From NCBI GenBank assembly GCA_903813345.2, contig CAIIXF020000007.1, forward strand, positions 39,166,671-39,230,670: a stretch of DNA of 64,000 nt, written 5' to 3'. Positions 11,501-23,500 of this stretch are shown piece after piece. Below the pieces are notes generated by a model that worked only from the letters and a program-made list of their open reading frames with translations, was not told the origin of the DNA and made no database searches. The stretch comes from Owenia fusiformis. Its lineage: Eukaryota > Annelida > Polychaeta > Sabellida > Oweniidae. Made by a program: the position numbers and the translations under genes. Every line of letters begins with the position of its first letter. Within the stretch, counting starts at the first letter, position 1.

Positions 11501-14500
11501 AAGTTGATTTTTTACGCCATTGGTCTAAGATAACGGCAGCTCTGTACAAAATATTAATTTAACACACATTGTACAAAATATTGATCTAACACACATTGTA
11601 CAAAATATTGGTTTAACACACATTGTACAAAATATTGATTTAACACACATTGTACAAAATATTGGTTTAACACACATTGTACAAAATATTGGTTTAACAC
11701 ACATTGTACAAAATATTGGTTTTATCACACATTATGAATATGGCTAGCTATGTTGCTTATTATGTCAAAAGTAAAGAAAAAAATACTGTATTTCTGCTCA
11801 TTTTGGTGCTTATTTTATTTTAAAAATCTTATTCTCAAATGATAATAAATATGTAGCAATGTCACAATCTAAGACATTGCAGTTCATTTGGAATCACAAA
11901 CTTTGACATGACTAACTTCAGTGAAGCTCCAAACTTTTATGTATGTTAATCATAAAACCTGCCTAATCCAAATGCCACTGGAGCAAGCCAAAAGTATTCA
12001 AATTGGCAGAAGCTTACATTTCAAGGTTTCTTAATATGTTCATCAATGGGAGATTGGAACCAAGAAAAAGTGTTCACATTGGGAGTTGTTTTCTGATTTA
12101 CTGAGATTTTAAAGTAAATCAGAAGAAATTACTTACTTTTGTGCTACATTAGCAGGGGTGATAGGCACTGGGGGGATTTTCCAGGGGCAGCTAATTTTTC
12201 CCCCGGGGAGGCGTTTGAAATCAAATTGACAGCAGATCTTTGGGTCAGGACCGCACGTATGGGGGACGTCATAACTGTAGAAAGGCATCATATGGCAAAA
12301 CATGTCATTTACCCCATTTTGGTCTGAAACACAATTTAATAGCCATGCTTGATAAATCATAAGGTGGCCATTTGAATTTCTAGCAAAAAGTTAACCTGCA
12401 AGTTCTTAATAGGTATATAGGTATCATATAGGTATCAATACCACTTATTTGTAGAAGACTACATTGAGTACGTAGGCAAGTATGTAGTTAGTGACTTCCG
12501 CTTTCAATATATGATTACAACTTCGAAATTAATTCTGCCATTGATGGGATACTCAAAATTCCCTCGATTAGGAAGAGGAAAATTTTTCAAATGAAATATA
12601 CTTTTTGGTTTCTTTGTGAAACCTTCCTCCCAAGTGGAGTTCAAAAAGTTAGAGTTGCAGTATAAGTTTGGCTGAAAAGCTCTCTGTTGTTAAGATTACA
12701 CATTTAAACTTTCATTCAACTCACCCCAGTTTTGTCTCCACATAAATTCTAACTGTTTACGCTGGGCTAGGTACTTCTTAACAGAATAATGGACTCTCTG
12801 AATCAGCATATTTGAAAGCCCCATCTTTTTAAGCAAATATGCCATAGTGGGAGTGTGCCCAAATGGGTCGATTGCCCATCCACTTTTTGGTTTTACACCT
12901 GAAAAAATCAAACAATTCGACTATTGGTCACGTTATAGCTAAGGAGGGGGGGGGCAGGAATATCTGTATTACCTTACAATTTCACTAACCCCAAATATCT
13001 CATATTTTAGGCCTAATTTGTACCTTTAAAATAATCTTGTCTTTTCCCACCAATTCCCACCATTTTTATTTACCTATTTCAATAACTTCAATTATTTAAT
13101 GTGGTTTTATTCAACCAATTAACCAAACATGATTTACGATGATTAAATAAAAAATAACTCAACTAGACTTTATAAAATTGCTATAGCCAGTCTTGGTAGG
13201 CAGCTGCGATTTAAAATCCATGCATCTTGTGACCCCAAATTTGGCATACCTATCTGATTTTCCACCCATTGGTGGCCCTCTATGAGTTGGTCAATCATGG
13301 CAAAGTAATGCGTTGTTGCTTCGTCATTCATAACCCAACCACCAGTGATGATCTCAAATTGACCATTTGATATTAATCTGTAACACAAATAAGATTTTAA
13401 TAAATCAGAAATTTTAAGGTGAAGTAAACTTGATCTACTACAATTACTATACAACAGTAATTGTAATTTTACCTTTTGCTACATTTATATATATTTATAT
13501 AGTTCTTAGATTTACTAAATCTTTTCATCTTGTTACTATTTAATTACAACTACTAAATACAATTACTTACTTTTTACTCTACATGCACTTGCTACATTTA
13601 CTATACAGTAAATACATTTACTCATATTTTACTCTGTTTGTTACAATTACTACACAGTTATTACATTCACTTACTTATTACTCTATTTGTTACAATTACT
13701 GCATATCAATCAGATTAAGTACAATTACTACACAGTTATTACATTAACTTACTTTTTACTCATATTTACTACAATTACTGTATATTAATTATATTTAGTA
13801 CAATTACTACACAGCTATTACATTTACTTACTTTTTTACTCTCTCTCTTGTATTCTCATTGATCTGACTCCACCACAGAGAGAAGAACGATATCTCTGCG
13901 TACATAAACTTTCTGGTTGAATCGGCTTCTAGCTTATCAACCATATTATTAAGAATGTGTCGAGTTTGGTCAGAATAATATTTATCAAATGTTTTGATCC
14001 ATCCTGAAATCGAAGAATTGTATTTTGTTTGTATTATTTTTCTTTGTATTGCTTGTCTTAGGCACTCATCTTTAATCATGTGCTTTTTATTTGGATATAG
14101 ACTTTTGTATTGACAGTTGGTAAAAGTCATTGAGTCTGAATAAAAATACATGTTAATTATAAAATACATATTAATTGTAAAATACATATTAATTATAAAA
14201 TACATGTTAATTATAATAGTTAATTATGAAGTTCATGTTAAACATCTTTTAGACAAAACTCAATCTTGACATGTTTGATAATTCCTTGACTTTAGCCTCA
14301 GAGTTCTTAATAATCATATATGATTTTTATGATGGGCATAAACATGTGAAATAATGTCGTCCATTATCCCGATTACCTTTATTTCTTTGTATAATTATGC
14401 GATTAAGGAATAAATTGAAAATTGGAATTTATGAACTACATTTTTATAAATAAAATACATGTTAATCATCAAAATAACATTGACAGTGAAACATGTAAAG

Positions 14501-17500
14501 TGGAACAACGTCCCATCTCCCAGCCCATTTTCTAAAAGTGGAACAACTTCCCATCTCCCAGCCCATTTTCTAAAAGTGGAACACCTTCCCACCTCCTAAC
14601 CCATTTCCTAACACCCATATTTACCTGGATCTGTATGAGAATGTGGTACTACAAACACTTTTAATGGTTTATCTTGCCACTGAAGAACACTATAGTCTAT
14701 AGGGTACCCCTGTTTCCAAACACCCCCATCTGGGTTATCAAATGGAATAATTTTAAATGCATCAAGCATCTGAAAAATACAAAAGGTTATTTACTGGGAG
14801 GGACTGAATATGGGTTTTATTCCGAGGGACAATATGATATTGACCGAAGGGTAATATGATATTGACCGAGGGAGCGCAGCAAGAATAAAGTAACATTTAT
14901 AGCACTACATGATAGATTTAAATACCTGAAAGTGAATCCAAATTGGAAAATTATTGAAAATCTATTCATGTATTTTCATATGAGCAGTTTTGGATGTTTC
15001 TTGATATAAACAAAAAGTTAACAAAAATTTAGAATTCAGTTAACAAAATCATTCAGATAACATATACACCAACTACAATTTGGAAACTCACCTCTGCAAA
15101 CCATATAAATACATTTGATACACATACCTGTACATCTGTTTTTGTTTCGGGTGCATCTGCTAAAGTGCACATCCCCTGAGCGATCTTAATGTCCTCTTTT
15201 TTAATGATTGGATGGTTTATCTTACCACCAGCTCCCTGCCCCATATGTATAACATCACCTTTATTTTTAAATCCTATATCTACAGTTTTTATCACATCTT
15301 TTAGCTTATTTAGACTAGATGAATCGCCATCCGCGATGTCACGAACAGCATCTTTTATGAGATTTATTGTTTTATGATTCCGTTGGAGATCTGATTCTAT
15401 TTGTTTGATTTTGTTTTCGATACTGTTCATCTCGTACTGGAAATACAAGAAAGTTTATATTAAAACAAGTGATAAAAACAGTTTGAGTACTGAAAAACCT
15501 GATATATCCAAACACCACAGGGATTGGCCAAAAGTGTTCGAATTGGCAGGTGTTCACATTTCGAGTTTTTTTGGAATAAATATTGAGAGGTTTTCAGATT
15601 AGAGAGGTGTTTGGATGTACACGTTTTACTGTACATATTTCTATAAAATGATGCATATACACAGAACATAAGGTACGATTTCTTGATCTGATGTTGCAGT
15701 TATGGTAAGGCATTTCTCATAAGATTGTTATAAGATTGTTATAACTCCAAGTTTTGCAAGTCACATGACCAATTCTTAGAGAGTTGATTGGTTGAAACAG
15801 TTGATATCAGATATGACAATTTGAAATTAGAAATAAGCTGTTTGTCTGGAGATGGTACAATTTCACACTGAATTCTAGCTTAATGAGAGGGAATTGAGAT
15901 GGGGCATGTATCTGAGATGAAAGCCTGTGTTTCAAATAGTAAAATTCCATGTCTATCTCAATTTTTTTGAAAATGGCAGTTAGTACAAAGTTATTCTCAC
16001 GCGACGATTTATGTAGAGAGATAAATTTTCCATGTATTGTCTCAAATGATAGCTGTGTTCAATCAGTATTAGTATCCATTCTGTCTGGTTTTAAGCATCT
16101 CCATAAATGAAGTAATCACGTTATAAATAAACAATGTATGATAAAAGTTTATGAGAACAAATTATGTTGCATTGTAAATGTCCAGAGAGATCTAAGAGAT
16201 GGAGAAGGTGTCATTTATAACATTGTAATTCTAAAACTGATGAAAACTATACAATACGGAAACCACACATATCTTGGTCAAAATGAACAAGTTTGTCTTA
16301 GACATTCGAATAACTCATTGAAGAAGACTAGTACGGATCCTACATCTGTCAAAATTTCCATAATATTGATTTTTACCAGTGACAAAAATACTGGGATGTG
16401 CACACAAAATAGAATAAAAACAATAAATTATCAAGCACTTAAACAGAATATCAGAAGTACACATGAAAATGAAACAGTGCAAAGTACAAAAATATCAATT
16501 TCTACATTTTGTACAAAGGAGCATGGTGAAAATAAACGAGGGAATCAAAACTTTAAGAATGGGTCGGACTAATCCCAAGCTTCCAGTAAATAGAAAATTC
16601 ATAGTTTGGAATCCCCTTCTGACAAGGAGACAATATACGAGGGTTGATCATAAAGTTCTCATAATATCTCTCTAATTTCTTTGTTTTTCAATATATTCTC
16701 ATGAAATTTTCACAGATTGTGCAGCATAGAATGCCTTATTAATTCAGCAAAAAATATTTAGTTCAACAGAAATATTTAATAAGACATGGTTGCCATAGTA
16801 ACGGGAAATCAAGGCACCCGGGGCAAATAAAAATAATTGAGAGAATGAGCTTAATTAACCATGTTTGCATACATAATAAACTCTCTCATGAATTACCAAA
16901 CACGTTAAAATGTTAACTTGGATATGTTGTTAAGTGCTTTAACAATGATATAAATCGATCGTGTAAATTGTGTGATGCCATAGGGGATGATTTCATGCTT
17001 CATTAGATGTGATACAGTCTGAGACTCAAAGCTAATGATCAGAAATGACTGAGTAAGAGAATTCAATGGATGCAGAGATCTTCAGAAAAATAAAATTCAT
17101 ACTGATAAAATGTTATGTTAAGTTTGTAAGATCCTTTGGTCAGACTAAACATGATCTAAAACAAATATATTGCTAGATATCAACAAAATTACACTTTGTG
17201 TGTGGTCTGTATATGTTAAAATTGAACTAAAGGGGCAAAATCATTTTTCCTCGGGATATTTGACAAAACAGTCATGGGGTCTAACAGTCACTTCTAATGA
17301 AGCATAACAATCATCCATTATGAGATCACACAATCCACATGACCATTATAATAGTTCACACCGATCAAGAGAACATATTATTTGACAATTTAATGTGTTT
17401 GATAGCTTATTTGACAACTTATTATGTATTTAAACATGGTTAATGGGGGCTATTCTAGCTAGTTTTTTTATTTGCCCCGGGTGCCTTGATTTCAAGTTAC

Positions 17501-20500
17501 TATGGCAACCATTTCTTATTTGATGTTTCTGTTATTCTAAATCTTTTTTGCTAGAATAATAAGACATTTCATGCTGCACATTCTGTGAAAATTTCATAGG
17601 AAAATATTGAAAAATAAAGAAATTAGAGAGATATTATGAGAACTTTATGATCAACCCTCGTAGATGTTTAAATAATTTTTATAAATCCATGCCTGAGCCT
17701 GTACTATCCTTGCTAGCATTAGAGAGAGAGGGACTGATAAATTTGAATACATCCCCAGGGGTTTCATTGGCAGCTGGCAACAGGCGATTATAAACAGTTT
17801 TTTTTCACAAAATTGCCTGTTGTTCTTAGGGACTTTTCAACAAGTATTCCAGGTTTTTATGATTTCCATTAATTTTGCCTGTTGTTTTCATTTATTTAGC
17901 TTATTGTGAGAAATTCTAATGAAATCCCTGCATCCCTATGTCTGTATAGTATGGAAGTATAAAAGTAAAGTAAAACCTGAATGTGTACATATAATATGTA
18001 TGGAACAACAAAAAAAACTGTAAGTACATGTTCACGATAGAGATTCCCAAACTTACAATAAAGAACCTAATAGAAAATGATCCAGAATACTGTTCACAGG
18101 GACAAGAAGAAAAGTGTTCAAGAGAGTCATCAGTTACAGCTGTTAATTTGAGAGATGTTCGCTAAAGAAATATGTTCACTGAGACCAGTTTAACTGTATA
18201 CTAAGTTAATACACCACTAATCTATTCTTGTGCATATAATAAGGAAGATGAGATCTTATTTAGGTTGCCTTCAAAAACTGAACGTGTTCCTGTTTTCTAT
18301 GAATTACTTTATTGCATAAACAAGACTAACATCATGTAAATATCACGTTTCTTGAACTTTACAAGTTGTCAGACTAGACATAAGACCCAGTGGCCCCTTC
18401 CCGCCCTGTGTTCATCATGCATGGACTCTCAAATCATGGATGGACCTTTAAATCAGCCAATCAAGTTTTGTAAGTAGAATTTACTTTTTGGAAGGAGGCC
18501 ATTGTGCCCCTCCCTCCCAGCCCAAAATTCTTTCAAAATCATGTAGACCAAGTGCCCCCTCCCCCGCCCTGTGTTCATCTCTCAAATCTTTAAATCAGGC
18601 AAGCAAGCATTATAAGTAGAATTTTTTGAAAGCAGGCCATTAGTGCCCCTCCCCCACCTCCCGGCTCAAAATTATTTCAAAATCATGTTGTTTCTCACTA
18701 CTAGTATTCTGAGCACTTCCCAAGTGATTTTGGTCATTTTGGGCCAAAGTTGTCAAAAGTGAACCCAATATGGGATTTTTTAAAAGTGAACCCCCCTTGG
18801 CAAAAGCTGGCTACCAATAGGGCCTGATAATATAGCACCCTGCCTAAATGGCATTGAACTATAACTTCTACAATGTTGATATGATTAGACCTAAACGGGT
18901 CAACATAATCTTCAAAATTACAATTATCTATTTTTAGGCAGATTCCCATGCAATATTCCTAGCATATACTCTTACAAAATATTTCACAAATAATCATATG
19001 AAGATCATTCTTTTGATATCTCTTACAAAAAAAGAAGGTCTTTTCTATGACCATTTAAAACCTAAAGGCCAGGATCGAGTACCCCCCCCCCCATTCAAAA
19101 TTAGATCTAAAGGGGGTGAAAAAATGCAAGTAACGTGTGCAATTGGCCTTCCAATCTATGATCATTTCATGGTTTCTTTTCTTTCCGGATAATTTACAAT
19201 CAATTTTGTAAGGGAATGTTAACTTAAGCTCATACTGTTCATTTTACAATGTAGCTATACAGCTATAGCACCTCTGTGCATGTTTACAAAACACTCACTC
19301 CTCCCAGGGGAAATATATACAAGAATAATTGTTAAAGACCTCATTTGAGAAGCGCATCTTTGAATACCAGCTGGATGTTTATATGTATAACCTGTATCTA
19401 GTCTAATCTGAACACCTCTCAATGTGAACACTTTTTGCCATGGCTTTCCATGTTATTAAAAGCGTCAAAATGTAAACACCCAACTGCATGTCAATTTGAA
19501 CACTTTTACAGGATCCTGGATGCCATCTTTGTTCATTCAACTCCCGTCGGTCGCAGTGAAGACGGCGTGCAAAGATCGGATAGCTAAGACTTATCTTACT
19601 GTACTTCAATATACCACCATCTTCTAATTGCCTTGTGTTTAATAATGGATTTGAGATGTTAATATCAGTTGCAGATTTATGTAAAATTTTCTGGTTAACA
19701 AAGTATTGAATAAATGTACCATACCATTTCAATCATCTGGTAACAGAGGTTTTATGGGATGCCAGGGACCTTTAAAATGTTTTTGTTGAACAATAAGGAC
19801 CATTCTCGGTTTGGAGAATGAAGTTCATCGGCTCATTTCGACGTAAAATATATTTCAGCATTATCAATGTCACCAACAATTTTGATTTTTTTTACATTGT
19901 TACATTACATTACATTAATTATGAAAATATTTTTTATTATAGCGAACCCCACACCAATGTCAATAGCCCTCTGTTTTTAATAACGACGGTGGGGGTTTGC
20001 TAATATTTGTTTTATGAAAGAAATAAAAAATATTACCATATAATTAAATCTTAAATATTCAAAATGTCACATTTCAATCTACACTATGTAAAAAAATCAA
20101 AATTGTTGGCGAAATTGATAACGTCGGAATAAGCCGATGAACTTCATTCTCAAAACCGAGAATGGTCCTCTTACCATTGGAAAGTACCGATGCTGCTTCG
20201 AACCAAAGGTTTCAAGACAAATATATGATTTGTACGAGAGTATATAAACTTTTTATTTGATTATTAGTTAGTATAATACTAATTCCACAAATGTATTTCT
20301 TCTAAGTATTTTCAAAAGTATTATATGCTATTCTTGACTAGGCATTGTGTAGAATGTCACTACCTGCCATTTCTTACAGATGCTCTATGCCAAACTTCAA
20401 CTACCGAATGCCCTCCAAAAAAAAGTTGGAGACATAACAATATGCCACCACTTCTTGTAGTAACACAAACAAGAAAGACTGAAGAAAAAATCAGAAAATC

Positions 20501-23500
20501 TGAACTTGTGTGCAAACTGCAAATAACTCATATATTGTAAATGCTTTCCATATCTGGGTATTTTTTTATTAACTCCTCACCTACCATGATTAATAAACTT
20601 TTTAAAAAGAATTGATCATAAGATTAGTCCCACTAACCATGATACTATGAATTTGATATATATATAAATAAGTTCTAAATAATCAATGCTTACTACATTG
20701 TATGTTTATCAAACTAAATGACAAATGTTGTACATGCACAGTTACAGGCCTGTCAACTTGGGAACACCTAACATGAGTGACTTGGAAATGTTGAACACCT
20801 CTCCTCAAAATGTGGACACCTTGGTCCAAATCTGAACACCTTGATCCAAATTTTGAACACCTTGGTTTAAATTTTATTACATCTTGCCAAATTTTGTACA
20901 CCTCAAATTTTTCACACTCGCTACGCTCGCGTTTCAAACATACATCAACGGGGGGGGGGGGGGGGGGGGGGGGGGCGTGTAATTCGCGTGAAATGTCCGA
21001 ACGAAATGCGTACATTTTTTTTCAGGCGTTCGTATTTTTGCTGTATAGACGATCGTTTTTAGAAATTTTTCTACAGAAATATTTTTGCTTGACAATTACT
21101 AGCTAAAATGCGTATTTGCGTGACATTTTCTGTCACGCAAAAATAACTGGCGTGACTTCAAATTCTTCAGCAAATGCGTGACAAATACGCAAATTGCGGG
21201 ACAGTTGACAGGCCTGCAGTTAACTGTGAACACCTGTGTCTAGTGAACACCTTTCTCCAGTGAACACCTGTTTCTAGTGAACACCCCTTCTCAGCACATA
21301 CTACACTGGCTTTTGTATAATATTGCCTCTCTGTATCGAACACCTAACACCTTCCTTCAGTGAACACATTTTTATGGCTTTAAAGGTGTGCACTTTTGTA
21401 CGGTTTTACTGTACATTGCACCACATTTAGTTACATGTCAAAAATGGCAAAAATGAGAAACACCTTTAAGAGCCCGGAAGGAGAGTGTAAGGTAGACCAC
21501 ATCCTGTTTCTTTTTTTGGATGAAGCTTAGTGCATTTTTCTTTGTATAATACTATAAAGATAGTGTACAAGTTTATCGATTTTGGCCAAAAACGGCAGTA
21601 AAATGCCCATTTTAGACGATTAAATGATGTGATAAGAGGTAAAATTTATTTATAATTTACTATTATCTATCTGAACCCCTCCCTTCGAATACCTTAACAT
21701 CCTGCAATGCGGTTAAACCTGTCTAATCGAAATGTCAATGGAACCAATCAAAAGTGTTCAGATTAGCAGGTGTTCGCATTTCAAGGATTCTTACATGTGA
21801 GCCAATGGGAGAAAACAAAATTGGGACCAAAAAAAGTGTTCACATTGAGGATATTCATATAAGAGACGTGCTCCGATATACAGATTTGTTCACTCACCGT
21901 CGCCCTTGCTAAAAACGAGACCTGAGCCGTCTCTCTGAAGCCTAGCAATAAAGCATACACAAACGTAGCTAATATTCCCAGAAGTATACAGTAAGCCTTC
22001 ATTTTCCAGCGCAACATACATGTTGATAAATCCTGCAGTAAAGATGATTAAATATCAGCTAAAGATAGCGTTTGACGCATCCATCACATCCTGAAGATCA
22101 GTTCATAACTATCAGTTATCCAATTGTAGAGGTCCGAGAAACTAATCTATCATAGAACCTATCAGATACGCTTTCTTAACTCATCCAATATAGAGAAACA
22201 GCTACTGTATGTAATGGTTAAGCAGTCAAAATTGTTTTACTGGTGTATATTTGTATATAATCCAGCTAGACAGCAATATAAGATGATTTCATGTTTCAGC
22301 AGTTGAGCTTTGTATTTTAGCATCAGACTTATGATGACTGTTCTGCAGATTGTTTAAATTAGAGCCAGGAGTGTTGCTCTATGAATACATAATAAAAGCC
22401 CAGCTGTTGTTAAGATGTTGCTTAAGTCTCTACAGCTGTCTCTGAGGAAATTCCCAGCAGATAATATGCCAAAACATAAAATGTCAAATGAGTCAGCCTG
22501 GCTTATGTTCAGGGAATAGGGTCAGTCATGAAGAATAGAGAATCCAGAAAACCAAATTTAGCAAAGATGGGTAAAGCCAATATGTTCAAGTTTCACAAAT
22601 CAAGATACATGTTCAAACTGTTTTTAATCTATAAGAATCCCATCTTCTGTATCCAAGAGATAATTTTCCTGAGTCAGTGATTCTGCCAGGATCTTAGGTC
22701 AAGTTGACCTGAGGTCATTTTTTATTTAAGCTCCTTATAATATCCCTAGACCTGCATTCCTAAACAATTGTAAAGTGGCCACTTATCCATCCCATGTGCT
22801 ATATGTGCTAGTTTCACCTCATTTTGCTCAATTTTATATTCTTCATACTAAAGAGGACAGAAAATTGTCCTCTTCAATGGACATATGGAGAGGTTCACTT
22901 TCTACTGATCCATTCCAAAATTGCCTTTCTGTAAATTTTGCTACATCAAAGTTCAGTCTTAAATTAGGTGGCAATGATCCATCTGCTGATATCTAATTTT
23001 CCCCAAATCAATAAAAATTACAGAATCTTTGAAAACTTCTGCCTTCAGGCTACAATCATTATAGACTTTGAAGTGTGTAACATGTATTAATCCATAAGCA
23101 TATATGAGTTACATGTACATGTATAAATGAATTTGGAAATTATCAATTATCCTCCAACATCTGCTCATCATATCAACCTTAATTTTTCTTCTATCTGATA
23201 TTCCTCTGAATTGACTATCTATTGGCTCGGATCTTCTATTTTACTAGACTACAAAATCGAATTAGGTGCCTCAGTTGCTATAGTTAGCTGAAAACCAATT
23301 AGTTCAAATTGGAATTCATTTAGGAACTGTCATTTTGTATCCTTTCTATTCGTACAATTGCTTCTTAAAAGAGAACTTCATCTGATTTTCGTTTTGCTAA
23401 CCTCAAATTGGATTATTTAGGAACTGTCATTTTGTATTCTTTCCATTTGTACAGTTTTGCTTCTTAAAAGAGAGGTTCATCTGCTTTTCACTTAGCTAAC

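Noticed and set aside
2372-11541. Interpretation of duplicated exons as two tandem mannosidase genes
   Set aside because: Exons 2-7, 9-14, 16 and 17 are present only once and the phases form one continuous gene.
11525-11728. Cys-rich repeat protein frame (KPIFCTMCV)
   Set aside because: It is the translation of the 27-bp minisatellite, which lies in an intron next to a splice acceptor.
16138-16572. 144-codon plus-strand frame as a possible gene
   Set aside because: No domain, no splice sites in phase, no recognised homologue, and it lies beside a transposon. Recorded only as an unexplained stretch.
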